From positions 186,001 through 250,000 of the forward strand of contig NZ_JAAOEN010000003.1 of the NCBI RefSeq assembly GCF_011320225.1: 64,000 bases of DNA, given 5' to 3'. Within the stretch, counting starts at the first letter, position 1; every line of letters begins with the position of its first letter. The notes under the pieces were generated by a model. It was not told the origin of the DNA and searched no databases. It worked only from the letters and a program-made list of their open reading frames with translations. The stretch comes from Phytoactinopolyspora limicola (GTDB lineage: Bacteria > Actinomycetota > Actinomycetes > Jiangellales > Jiangellaceae). This document shows positions 16,701-25,215 of the stretch, in pieces. The position numbers and the translations under genes are program-made.

Positions 16701-17278
16701 TGGGCTGGCCGTCGGCGCCGCCACTGTCGCCACTCACGCCGCGCGCGGAGCAGATCGTCGACACCGCCCTGCACCTGCTGGAAGATTCTGGGCCCGAGGC
16801 TCTGACCATGCGCACCCTCGCCGAACGGCTCGGCATCCGCGCGCCGTCGTTGTATAAACACCTACCGGACAAGCCAGCTCTCGAAGCCGCCCTGATCGAG
16901 CGTGGCCTGCTCGCCATGGCCGAACACCTGTATGCCGCACTCGGCGACGGCGAGCCGCCGGAGACTCAACCACCCCGTCCCCTCCGCGAAGGCGGGGCTG
17001 TACACCGGTTGCTCCGGGCCTACCGTGCACAGGCCACCAGCCGGCCGAACCTGTACCGGCTATGCACCGCGGGCGAGCTTCCCCGGGCCCGGCTGACACC
17101 AGGTCTGGAGGACTGGGCGGGCGCTCCGTTCTACCACGCCACCGGCGACCCGTATCGTGCCCAGGCGTTGTGGTCGTTTGCCCACGGGATGGTGATCCTG
17201 GAGATCGACGGGCGATTTCCTCCGGACTCAGCGCTCGACATCACCTGGGCGAGGGGCGCCGAGGTGTTCTCGGGATGA
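16700..17278 (+). CDS. TetR family transcriptional regulator
   Basis: A protein of 192 residues. The N-terminal HTH is TMRTLAERLGIRAPSLYKHLPDK near residues 36-58, and a TetR_C-like ligand domain follows. It is translationally coupled to the SRPBCC gene. The two GCTAAC-N3-GTTAGC palindromes in the operon promoter are the obvious target sites, so negative autoregulation is likely. Confidence 0.9.
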   Translation: MGWPSAPPLSPLTPRAEQIVDTALHLLEDSGPEALTMRTLAERLGIRAPSLYKHLPDKPALEAALIERGLLAMAEHLYAALGDGEPPETQPPRPLREGGAVHRLLRAYRAQATSRPNLYRLCTAGELPRARLTPGLEDWAGAPFYHATGDPYRAQALWSFAHGMVILEIDGRFPPDSALDITWARGAEVFSG

Positions 17279-17299
17279 CGGCTCGGCGATCGCCCGGTT

Positions 17300-18154
17300 T
17301 CAGCGACCCCGGGCGGGTGGCGGTGGCGTTCCCGTGGCGTACCCGGCCTCGTGCAGCACCGGCAACACATACGCCAGAGCCTGCACGGTTTGACTCCGGT
17401 CGCCGCCCCCGTCGTGGAGGAGGATGACCGCGCCGGGCGCCACCCCTTCCACCACCGCACGGGCGATGGCCTCCGCGCCGGGGCGGCTCCAGTCTCTCGG
17501 GTCCACCGTCCAATTGAGCACGGTCAAGCCGTGGCGCCGGGCGATCGGTGCGACCTCGGAGGTGACCGCCGTACCAGGCTGGCGAAAGAACGCCGCCCCC
17601 AGGCCGGGAGCGGCGTCGGCGATGGCCTGCGCGGTGTCGGCGATCTCTCGTTCGATCCGGTCAGCCGATCGGGTGGCCAAACGATGGTCGTGGGTGTCGG
17701 TGTGGTTACACAGGGCGTGGCCGTCGTCGGCGATCCGGCGGACGAGGTCGGGATGTCGGCGAACCTGCTCGCCCACGACGCAGAACACGGCTGTGGCATC
17801 GTTCTCAGCCAGCAGGTCAAGGATCTGTGGGGTGTAGACCGGATGTGGGCCGTCGTCGAACGTCAGAGTCACAACGGCGTCGGCCCCCGGTGCGTCGGGC
17901 GGGTCCGGTACTGCCAGGCCACCCGTGTCGGGAAACGACGCACCACCACCGGAACGCGACGACCCGGACTCGTCCGCATCACTGCCGCTGCCAGCATCAC
18001 CGCTGGTGCCGTCGCCTTCGGGGGCGCTGGTGCGGTCGGCTCCAGACGTGGGGGAGGCAGCCCCAGGGGACTCGTCGGCTGAGCCGTTGTTCGCCATCAT
18101 AAAAGCGAAAAGGCCGACGACGAGGCCTGCCACAACGGGCGCCGGTACCTTCAT
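17300..18154 (-). CDS. Secreted polysaccharide deacetylase (CE4 / NodB domain)
   Basis: A protein of 284 residues. An N-terminal hydrophobic anchor (VVAGLVVGLFAFMMA) is followed by a low-complexity Ser/Gly/Asp linker (residues about 25-85) and the NodB domain. Catalytic motifs are all present: TFDDGPH, HTDTHDHR (metal His), RQPG and the terminal LLHDGGGDRSQT. It should remove N- or O-acetyl groups from peptidoglycan or another surface glycan. The gene is convergent with the tetR gene. Confidence 0.93.
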   Translation of the reverse strand: MKVPAPVVAGLVVGLFAFMMANNGSADESPGAASPTSGADRTSAPEGDGTSGDAGSGSDADESGSSRSGGGASFPDTGGLAVPDPPDAPGADAVVTLTFDDGPHPVYTPQILDLLAENDATAVFCVVGEQVRRHPDLVRRIADDGHALCNHTDTHDHRLATRSADRIEREIADTAQAIADAAPGLGAAFFRQPGTAVTSEVAPIARRHGLTVLNWTVDPRDWSRPGAEAIARAVVEGVAPGAVILLHDGGGDRSQTVQALAYVLPVLHEAGYATGTPPPPARGR

Positions 18155-18249
18155 GTGCCTCCCTACCCGAGGTACATGGACTCTTCACCGATCGTAAACG
18201 ATCACCTCGTGGCTGTGGGGGATCGTTGCGCGAAAAGGGGCAGCCCCGC

Positions 18250-18453
18250 CTACCTCGCGGGGTGCTCCTCAGCCGGTTGGATGTGGGCGTCGGGGCCCGG
18301 ATATACCAGTGCCTCGGCGCCGCTATCGGTCCACCGGACCAGGAACGGCGGAGCGCCGTCGGGGCCATGTGTCTCGAGGATCTCACCGTCACGGCGGGCC
18401 AGTCCGACTTTGGCTCCCTCCACGACGAGATGGTCTCCGGTGTGTGCCTGCAC
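18250..18453 (-). CDS. DUF1918 domain protein
   Basis: A 67-residue protein. Its GTG start at 18453 follows GGAGG. The sequence MQAHTGDHLVVEGAKVG...GEILE...GPDGAPPFLVRWTDSG...LVYPGPDAHI is a clear DUF1918 domain, a small SH3-like beta fold common in actinobacteria and often upstream of or next to stress genes. The function is unknown. It lies between the deacetylase and the rhodanese gene and is too short to stand out among longer overlapping frames. Confidence 0.85.
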   Translation of the reverse strand: MQAHTGDHLVVEGAKVGLARRDGEILETHGPDGAPPFLVRWTDSGAEALVYPGPDAHIQPAEEHPAR

Positions 18454-18594
18454 GTCGTCCTCCCTCGTCAACTGTTCAAGGGGTCCCGGCGGAGGGCGAC
18501 CCCTCAATACCAGGGTGCGCCGGGCGGCGCCCCATGCGCAAGGACATCCGAACCGGCGACTGGCCAACGCGCAGCTGTTGCCACAATGGTCGGC

Positions 18595-18918
18595 ATGACA
18601 GTTCATGAGGTCGGCGTCGACGCCGTTCCCAACGACGGTGTGCTCCTGGACGTGCGCGAACCAGGGGAGTGGCACGCAGGTCACGCACCGCAGGCGGTCC
18701 ACATCCCCCTTGGGGAACTCATCGACCGCGTGGACGACGTGCCAGACGGCGATCCGGTGTATGTGGTGTGCAAAGTGGGTGGGCGTTCGGCACATGCCGC
18801 AGCGTGGCTGAACAGCATCGGCCGGTCGGCGGTGAACGTCTCCGGAGGTATGGAGTCGTGGGATTCGGCGGGTTTGCCGATGGTCAGCGAAACAGGGGAG
18901 CAGCCGTTCGTGGCGTGA
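18595..18918 (+). CDS. Rhodanese-like domain protein
   Basis: 107 residues from ATG 18595; an ATG at 18586 is also possible. It is a single rhodanese domain: LLDVREPGEWHAGH, AVHIPLGEL and the active-site loop VCKVGGRSAHAA with Cys near residue 59. It is likely a sulfurtransferase or sulfur carrier. It is convergent with the VOC protein gene, with a small hairpin between them. Confidence 0.9.
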   Translation: MTVHEVGVDAVPNDGVLLDVREPGEWHAGHAPQAVHIPLGELIDRVDDVPDGDPVYVVCKVGGRSAHAAAWLNSIGRSAVNVSGGMESWDSAGLPMVSETGEQPFVA

Positions 18919-18923
18919 AACAG

Positions 18924-18942
18924 GCGAGGGCGCGTTCCTCGC
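18924..18942. terminator. Small hairpin between convergent genes
   Basis: GCGAGG (18924-18929) pairs with CCTCGC (18937-18942) over a 7-base loop, in the 32-bp gap between the rhodanese and VOC genes. It may serve both transcripts. Confidence 0.4.
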
Positions 18943-18950
18943 GCGTGGTG

Positions 18951-19325
18951 TCAACCGACCCAGAGGCAGAACGGGTGACCGGCCGGATCTTTGTAGACCC
19001 GAACCTTCTCTTGAGGCTGCACCCCGGCGAGGGTCGCTCCGCACGTCCGGGCATGGGCACCGGCCGTTTCGAGATCGTCGACCCGGATCTCCAGATGCAC
19101 CTGCATCTGTTGATCGGTCGGTCCAGGATCGGGCCAGACCGGCGGCGTGTGGTTGGACTCCGTCTGGAACGCCAGCCCGACTCCACCGGAAGGATCAGGC
19201 AACGTCACCCAGTCCGGCGACTCGACGGAGATTTCCCAGCCGAGCAGCCGCTGATAGAAGTGGGCGAGCACCCGCGGATCCGGCGCACCGAGCGTAACTG
19301 TTGTTAATGTCAGCCGGCTCGTCAT
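18951..19325 (-). CDS. VOC family (glyoxalase/bleomycin-resistance fold) protein
   Basis: A protein of 124 residues. Start ATG 19325 has GGAG six bases upstream. It is a paired beta-alpha-beta-beta-beta fold: HFYQRLLGWEIS, VGLAFQTE, MQVHLEIRVDD and VYKDPAGHPFCLWVG. Metal-ligand-like His and Glu are present, but the substrate cannot be deduced. A perfect 14-bp palindrome lies 100 bp upstream. Confidence 0.88.
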   Translation of the reverse strand: MTSRLTLTTVTLGAPDPRVLAHFYQRLLGWEISVESPDWVTLPDPSGGVGLAFQTESNHTPPVWPDPGPTDQQMQVHLEIRVDDLETAGAHARTCGATLAGVQPQEKVRVYKDPAGHPFCLWVG

Positions 19326-19424
19326 CACCGTCTCCTTCGACGTACCGGTTTGAGGTGATATCGACAGTATTACCCATCACCGCCAGCCCCACCGTGGTCT
19401 CCGCCCCGGCGGTTTCTACTTGAC

Positions 19425-19438
19425 ATAATGTACATTAT
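19425..19438. promoter_or_regulatory. 14-bp perfect palindrome ATAATGTACATTAT
   Basis: The palindrome overlaps TTGACA (19420-19425) on the plus strand, in an unusually AT-rich spot. It has the size and symmetry of a MarR/TetR/PadR operator. The nearest gene it could control is the VOC protein gene on the minus strand. No credible gene starts on the plus strand just after it. Confidence 0.5.
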
Positions 19439-19548
19439 CGGCGCGCAATAATGGAGTTGGTGCATGATCGGAGTGGCGCCGGTGTCGCCAGAGCAACACC
19501 TTCGCCGCTCCGTTGTTGCACTATCTCCACTCCGTGCACGAACGTCGA

Positions 19549-19779
19549 TCAGTGCTCGTCGCGGTACTTGGGTACGTCGGGTGCGTCGTCGAGATCCCGC
19601 AGATCGTGTCCCGGTGCATCCGAGCTGACTCCCAGGCCACCGGTTCGTGGTTGTGGGTTCAACAGCGAATCTTGTGCTTCCTGTTCGGCGACCGCTTGTT
19701 CGCTCTGACGTTCGCGGTCGATCTCCCGTGGGTCCTCCCCCGGGGTCACCGGCTCTTTGGTGCGTCGGTCTTCAGCCAT
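19549..19779 (-). CDS. Small acidic hypothetical protein
   Basis: A 76-residue hydrophilic protein rich in Asp, Glu and Arg (DPREIDRERQSEQAVAEQEA). It starts 10 bp after the WYL gene on the same strand, so it is probably in that transcript. No domain is recognised, and it is predicted mostly disordered. The coding call rests on position and amino acid composition. Confidence 0.55.
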   Translation of the reverse strand: MAEDRRTKEPVTPGEDPREIDRERQSEQAVAEQEAQDSLLNPQPRTGGLGVSSDAPGHDLRDLDDAPDVPKYRDEH

Positions 19780-19789
19780 GTCCTTGTCT

Positions 19790-20791
19790 TTACCCCGGAT
19801 CTGACTCCGGTATCGCTCCGCTCAGCCGGGCCCGCAGGCCGCGACAGTACTCGATGAACTCGGGCGGCTCGTCGACGACGAAGTCGACACCGGCGATGAT
19901 CACGACGGCCGTGAGCCACTCGAACGAGTCGACCCAGGCTGTGTAGCGGCACCGCCCGTCCTCCAGGGGTTCCAGCAACCCGTCCCGCGCGCCGAGGCGG
20001 GCTCCGATCACCTCGACCGGTGCGCCGAAGGTGATCACCGCCCGGTATCTGGCTTCCCGCCACGACATCTCCACATAGGCCGCCCCGGTGTCGGCCGGCA
20101 ATTCACGCGGGGTGAAGTGGTGTGGGGTGAGCGTGACGTCGGCGACCCGGTCCAGCCGGAAGGTACGCCAGTCCTGCCGCTGAACGTCCCACCCCAGCAG
20201 ATACCAGCGTCCGCGGTTGAGGACTTGACGGTATGGCTCGATCTCGCGTGTGGTGGGTGCGCCATCGCGGTCGCGATAGCTGAAGAGGATCCGCCGCTGG
20301 CTGCGGGCCGCCCGGCCGACGACGCCGAACACCTCAACCGGGATCGTGGCGGACGCGGCAGGCGGTACGGCCTCGGTGACGTCGCGGACGGCTGCGACCG
20401 TTGCCCGGAGCCGTACGGGCAGGATTCGTTGGAGTTTGCGCAGCGCCCGGCCGGCCGCGTCGTCGATGGGAGCTTCGTCGTCAGGAGCGTGAGTGAGCCC
20501 ACCGTTCGTGGGCGCGACGGCGGCTGCGGTCCGGAGGCTCACGGCCACCGCGACCGCCTCGTCGTCGGTGAGCAGCAGCGGCGGCATCGCGGCGCCCGCC
20601 TCGAGCCGGTAGTGGCCGCCGGGGCCGGTGCGCGCCACGATCGGGTAGCCCAGTCTGCGCAACCGGTCGAGGTCACGGCGTAATGTGCGGGGCGGTACGT
20701 CCATCCGGGCGGCTAGTTCGGGGCCGGTCCATTGCTGTCCGGTCTGCAGTAAAGAGAGCAGCGTCAGCATCCGCTGGCTCGGATCGCCCAT
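19790..20791 (-). CDS. WYL-domain transcriptional regulator (YafY type)
   Basis: A protein of 333 residues. The N-terminal HTH is ELAARMDVPPRTLRRDLDRL near residues 24-43. The WYL domain follows, with the RGRWYLLGWDVQRQDWRTFR motif near 195-215, and a WCX-like C-terminus. Such proteins respond to ligands or to single-stranded DNA. It ends a minus-strand series that begins with the MacB-like transporter and PadR; the gap to PadR is 40 bp. The target is unknown. Confidence 0.92.
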   Translation of the reverse strand: MGDPSQRMLTLLSLLQTGQQWTGPELAARMDVPPRTLRRDLDRLRRLGYPIVARTGPGGHYRLEAGAAMPPLLLTDDEAVAVAVSLRTAAAVAPTNGGLTHAPDDEAPIDDAAGRALRKLQRILPVRLRATVAAVRDVTEAVPPAASATIPVEVFGVVGRAARSQRRILFSYRDRDGAPTTREIEPYRQVLNRGRWYLLGWDVQRQDWRTFRLDRVADVTLTPHHFTPRELPADTGAAYVEMSWREARYRAVITFGAPVEVIGARLGARDGLLEPLEDGRCRYTAWVDSFEWLTAVVIIAGVDFVVDEPPEFIEYCRGLRARLSGAIPESDPG

Positions 20792-20831
20792 GACCCTAGA
20801 CTCTCACTTCAGCCTCTCCGGCCTGACACCC

Positions 20832-21449
20832 TCACAACGATGCGCTGCCAGTGACCAGATCGGCTGGCCAGGTGAGAGTTTCAGCGTCGATCTCGTCTAT
20901 GGTGCGCTCCACCCATGCGAGCTCGGCTTCCTGCATGTGCAGGGCGTACTCCACTTCGAGGACGAAGAGTCGCGGGTGTCCGGCCGCCTCCAGCTCCCCC
21001 AGCGCATCCTGGTGTTCTGCCCGCAGCTGGTCGATCTCGGTGCGCAGCCGGCGGGCGCGTTCCCGCAATGCGCTCCGCGCTCCCGACGTACCTAACGCAC
21101 CGAGATAGGTGACCGCTGAACCGAAGGTGGGGAACTCGTCACGTGGCTCTCTGACCAGTTCATCGATCCAGTCGACGAACGCCGTCCGCCCGTCGGCGGT
21201 GGGTGCGTAGATCGTTCGCTCCGGTCGGGCGCCGATCTGGACCTTCTCCTGAGCTTCGATCCATCCGGCCCGTTCGAGCGCCCGTACCGTGTCGTAGAGC
21301 GACCCGGTACGCAGCTTGAAGGAGCGATCCATGCCGCGCCCACGGAGCTCGGCCGCGATGCCGTGGGGATGCATCGGCTGTTCGTGTAGCAGTCCGAGGA
21401 TGGCCAGGCCGAGCATGTTCGAGACGGGGCGGCGTCCGGAAGTCGACAT
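20832..21449 (-). CDS. PadR family transcriptional regulator
   Basis: A protein of 205 residues. The N-terminal winged helix is typical: LGLAILGLLHEQPMHPHGIA, then FKLRTGSLYDTVRALERAGW. The C-terminal helical domain has the coiled region ERARRLRTEIDQLRAEHQ. The ATG at 21449 follows GGAGG. It lies 58 bp downstream of the FtsX-type permease on the same strand, so it probably represses that transporter operon. Confidence 0.92.
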   Translation of the reverse strand: MSTSGRRPVSNMLGLAILGLLHEQPMHPHGIAAELRGRGMDRSFKLRTGSLYDTVRALERAGWIEAQEKVQIGARPERTIYAPTADGRTAFVDWIDELVREPRDEFPTFGSAVTYLGALGTSGARSALRERARRLRTEIDQLRAEHQDALGELEAAGHPRLFVLEVEYALHMQEAELAWVERTIDEIDAETLTWPADLVTGSASL

Positions 21450-21507
21450 CGATACGTCGCCTCCAATCAATCGGTTCCGAGTATCCTATCTCCTCCCGAT
21501 GGACGGT

Positions 21508-24075
21508 TCAAGGAGCCTCGGCGGCCTCCACCGGCGCCGCCCGCAGCGCGACCCAGGTCGGGAACAGGATGGTCGCGAACGTCAGTGTCACCGTGGCCCC
21601 GACGATCACAGGGTAGATCCACCCGGGCCCGCTGGGCAGGATCGTCCCGTCCAGGGCCAGCCCGAACGGGATGAGAGCTCCAGCGGCGACCGCGGTGCCG
21701 AGCAAGACTCCAATCAGCGCCGTCACCGACGCCTCGACCGACATCATTCGCAGAACCTGGCCGCGGGTGGAGCCGATCAGCCGTTGCAGGGCGAACTCGT
21801 CGCGCCGCTCGGCGGTCGCCACGATCAGCGAGTTGATCAGCGCGATCACGGCGTAGCCGACCACCACCGCCGCCAGCAGGAAACTCGCCACCCGACCGGT
21901 CTCGTCACCCTGCGCATGTGCGGCGCTCGCCGCGGCTCGGTCCGCGACGACGACGCCGGGCACCCCATCCACCGCCGCACGGATCGCCGCGGTCAGCGCC
22001 GCCGGTGACACGCCGGGCGCGGCCTTCACCAGGATCTGCGGCAACGCGCCGTTGGTGGTGTGGGGCAGCAGCGTCATCGCGGGTACCATCGCGTAGCCGA
22101 AACCGTCGGGCGGGCTGAACGATCCGACCACCTCCATGGTGGTCACCTCGCCGTCGCCCCAACGCAGCTGGACACTGTCGCCGAGGTTCGTGCCGCTGTC
22201 GTCGAGTACCTTCGTCGGCAGCACGATGCTGTTGCCGGTGAGGTTCTCGTAGTCGCCCTGTTCCGCCGGATGTGCGATCGTCTGCGGTGCGCCCGACGCC
22301 GTGACTCCCTGTAGCTCGAGCCGGCTAGGTCTGACCCGCTCATCCGCTGTGTTCCCGTACTTGTCCTTACCCGGACCGAGGATGGTTTCCAGCCGACCTT
22401 GGCTGGGCACCGAGGCGGATGCTCCGGCGACCTCCGGCAGGCTGGAGAGGTCATCGACGAGTTCCGGCGGCAGCGCGCCGGTATCCGAGTTGACCACGGC
22501 GTCGGCGTTCAGGCCTTCGGCGAACATCCGGCTGCTGGCATCTTCCTGACTGGTCTGTAGGAAGATCAACGCGGTTGCCAGCCCGGTGACCAGCATGATC
22601 GGGATGACCGCCGAGGCCAGCCGGACCTTGCGCACGGACGCGTTCAGCATGGCCAGCCGGCCCGGTGCACCGGTGAGCCAGGTGACCGGCCAGCGCAGCA
22701 GTGCCGCCAGCCACCGGCACAGACCGGGGGCCACCAGGGCGATCCCGACCGCCCAGAGCATCGCGGCGGGCGCGGATGTGCTCGCCGCGATCGGTCCGGT
22801 CATCACCAGGGCGGTCACGATCGCGAGCGCGGCCGCCCCGCCCAAGAACAGGACGGCCAGGATCACCCGGATCGGGCTGACCCAGCGGGTCTGCAACGTC
22901 GCCTCGGCCATCGCCTCGGTCGGTCGGACCTTCGACACCCGGCGAGAGGCGATGGAGGCCGCGACGAGCGCCGCGACCAGAGTGGCGCCGGCGCCGGCGA
23001 GCCTCGGAATGACGCCCTGACTGAAGATCATGACGTCCGGGATCAGATCCTGCCGGACCAGGACGTCGAACATGAACCGACCGAACGCCACGCCCGGCGC
23101 GAGCGACAGGCCGGCCGCCAGCAGCGCGATCACCGAGGTCTCCGCCATCACCAGGCGGCGCACTTGCCCCGGCGTGACTCCGACGGTGCGCAGCAGCGCC
23201 ATCTCCCGGCGACGCTGCTGCACCAGCAAGGCCACGGTGCTGCCCACGACGAAGATCGCGACCATGGTGGCCAGACCACCGAAGGCGCCCGCGAGCGGAA
23301 TCAGGTTCTGCGAGCCAGTGATCGACTCCGGGTACTCGGCGCGCCCGCGTTCGTCGCCGCGCAACACCCGCGCTCCACGGTCGGCCACGGTGTCGCGGAC
23401 CGCGCCGGCCAGCGCCGCTAGGTTGGTGCCCGGATCAGCCAGCACCCCGATCGCGTCGATCTTTCCGGGCCGATCGTACAGCCGCATAACCTCGTCGTCG
23501 GTGAACAGCAGCGCGGCCCGGGTGCCGGTCCGGCTCTCGGCGATCCCGCTGACCTCGTAGTCCTGCGGGGTCCCACGCACCGACACCGTCACCTGCGCAG
23601 CCAGCTCTAGGTCCAGCCGGCCGGCGGTGATGCTGTCGACAACGACCTCTCCGGCCCCCCTCGGCTCCTCCCCCGCGACCAGCGTGAAAGGCGCCAGCGA
23701 CGCACTGGACCATCCGTGCCCGGCCGCGGTGACCGCCTGGCCATCCACCGCGGTGATCGGCACCGACACGTCCGGCACCGCCGCGGCCACGCCGGGCACC
23801 TCGGCGACGGCGTCCACGAGGCTCTCGTCGAGCAGCACCCGCTCGGTCATCGGTTCGGTATGGTTGCCGACCGGGTTGGCGCCGGGATACCCCTGGCTTC
23901 CGCTGACGACGATGGGCGCCGCGGCCAGCCGCTCGGCTTCGACGTGTCCGCGGATGCCGGTTTCCAGCAGACCGCCGCAGGCTTGGACGACGACGCCGCC
24001 GATGAACAGCGCGATCAGGAGCGCAACGAACCCGCCTTTGCGGTACCGCAGAGTCTTGAGCGCAACGCGTAACAT
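21508..24075 (-). CDS. FtsX/MacB-type ABC transporter permease
   Basis: A protein of 855 residues. An N-terminal transmembrane helix (FVALLIALFIGGVVVQACGG) is followed by a large extracytoplasmic domain, then FtsX domain 1 (about 250-400), a linker with more membrane helices, a second extracytoplasmic domain and a C-terminal FtsX domain (about 730-850). Start ATG 24075 overlaps the ATPase stop (TGATG). Such transporters move peptides or lipids or sense antibiotics. The partner ATPase is frameshifted. Confidence 0.9.
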   Translation of the reverse strand: MLRVALKTLRYRKGGFVALLIALFIGGVVVQACGGLLETGIRGHVEAERLAAAPIVVSGSQGYPGANPVGNHTEPMTERVLLDESLVDAVAEVPGVAAAVPDVSVPITAVDGQAVTAAGHGWSSASLAPFTLVAGEEPRGAGEVVVDSITAGRLDLELAAQVTVSVRGTPQDYEVSGIAESRTGTRAALLFTDDEVMRLYDRPGKIDAIGVLADPGTNLAALAGAVRDTVADRGARVLRGDERGRAEYPESITGSQNLIPLAGAFGGLATMVAIFVVGSTVALLVQQRRREMALLRTVGVTPGQVRRLVMAETSVIALLAAGLSLAPGVAFGRFMFDVLVRQDLIPDVMIFSQGVIPRLAGAGATLVAALVAASIASRRVSKVRPTEAMAEATLQTRWVSPIRVILAVLFLGGAAALAIVTALVMTGPIAASTSAPAAMLWAVGIALVAPGLCRWLAALLRWPVTWLTGAPGRLAMLNASVRKVRLASAVIPIMLVTGLATALIFLQTSQEDASSRMFAEGLNADAVVNSDTGALPPELVDDLSSLPEVAGASASVPSQGRLETILGPGKDKYGNTADERVRPSRLELQGVTASGAPQTIAHPAEQGDYENLTGNSIVLPTKVLDDSGTNLGDSVQLRWGDGEVTTMEVVGSFSPPDGFGYAMVPAMTLLPHTTNGALPQILVKAAPGVSPAALTAAIRAAVDGVPGVVVADRAAASAAHAQGDETGRVASFLLAAVVVGYAVIALINSLIVATAERRDEFALQRLIGSTRGQVLRMMSVEASVTALIGVLLGTAVAAGALIPFGLALDGTILPSGPGWIYPVIVGATVTLTFATILFPTWVALRAAPVEAAEAP

Positions 24076-24870
24076 CAGCGCGCCCGGTCCGGGGCCGCGG
24101 GCCGGTGCATCCCGGCCCACGCCCCGAGCTGGGTCATCTGGCTGGCCACCTGCTGAACCGAGGGGCGTTCGAGTTCGGTGCTCACCCGGCCGTCGACCAG
24201 AAACACCACGCGGTCGGCGTGCGCCGCGGCCACCGGGTCGTGCGTCACGATCACCGCGGTCTGCTCACCGGCATCCACCGCCGTGCGCAACAGCCCCAGG
24301 ATCTCCAGCGCCGTCTGGGTGTCCAGGGCACCCGTCGGTTCGTCGCCGAACAACAGGACCGGTTGGGTGACCAAGGCCCGGGCGATCGCCACGCGTTGCT
24401 GCTGGCCGCCGGAGAGCTCACCCGGGCGGTGTTTGCGGCGGGAGGTGAGGCCCCGTACGTTCGATGACGTCGTCCACGAGCCTTCGGTTCGGCCGGCTGC
24501 CCGCCAGCCGCATCGGCAACGTGACGTTGTCCACCACGTTCAGTGCGGGCAGCAGATTGAAGCTCTGGAAGACGAACCCGATCTGATTCCTGCGCAGCTT
24601 GGTCAGCGAACGCTCTTTCATCGCCGTGAGATCCCTGCCCTCCAGCACGACACTGCCCGACGTCGGACGGTCCAGGAGGGCGGCACAGTGCAGAAAGGTG
24701 CTCTTGCCCGAGCCGGAGGGCCCCATCACCGCGGTGAACGTGTGGCGCTGGACGCTGAGCGACACCCCGGCCAGCGCCGTCACGGTGTTGCGTGACCGCC
24801 CGTACACCTTGTGGACGTCCTCCAACCGCAGCAGATCATCCGTAGCTGGTTGGCGCTGCTTCGAGCGCAT
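24075..24870 (-). pseudogene. MacB/LolD-type ABC ATPase with a frameshift
   Basis: The N-terminal frame (24870 down to a stop near 24418) has Walker A GPSGSGKSTF and Q-loop FVFQSFNLLP. A second frame (down to 24075) has VAIARAL, Walker [13 protein letters not shown] and the H-loop VIVTHDP. The frames join if one base is removed from the run CCCC at 24451-24454 (GGGG on the coding strand); the corrected join reads [20 protein letters not shown] and restores the ABC signature. The rest of the gene is intact and GC-biased. The cause is a recent mutation or a homopolymer sequencing error. Confidence 0.85.
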
Positions 24871-24898
24871 GGCTGTCTCCTCATATCGCGGGCCCCGT

Positions 24899-25021
24899 CT
24901 ATCCGTCGGAATCCGCGGGCTCGGCTAGGTTGTCGAGCTCGGTTGGGTTGTCGGGTGCCGGCGGCGTGGTGTCCACCTGGGGCAGGAACGTCGCCAGAGC
25001 CATCGTCGTCCAAAGAGCCAT
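24899..25021 (-). CDS. Possible 40-residue peptide upstream of the ABC operon
   Basis: ATG 25021 to a stop at 24899 on the minus strand. It has a short hydrophobic N-terminus (MALWTTMALATFLPQ) and a Pro/Asp/Glu-rich tail. It ends 28 bp before the ATPase gene. A GAGGGGAAG lies upstream, but farther from the ATG than usual. It could be a small secreted or leader peptide, or it may be chance. Confidence 0.3.
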   Translation of the reverse strand: MALWTTMALATFLPQVDTTPPAPDNPTELDNLAEPADSDG

Positions 25022-25215
25022 GATTGTGGTCGCTTCCCCTCGTCGCCGGTGCCCTGACGGGTCGACGAACCGTTCGTGATCACCAGACTGCTGGGCCCGT
25101 CCTCCGCGGGGCAACCCTGGCGGCACAACGTCAGGGACAAGACAGGGAGATCCCCGACCTGCTCTTCATGATCTTGTCAGGGTGGGATCAATACTGGGGG
25201 TGGTGCCTCGCCCCG

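Noticed and set aside
19451-19708. A small plus-strand gene after the 14-bp palindrome
   Set aside because: The product is Cys/Ser/Arg-rich without a fold, and it overlaps the more plausible minus-strand gene at 19549-19779.
24418-24470. Programmed ribosomal frameshifting in the ABC ATPase gene
   Set aside because: There is no slippery heptamer of a known type and no downstream pseudoknot that I can see. A one-base error in CCCC is simpler.
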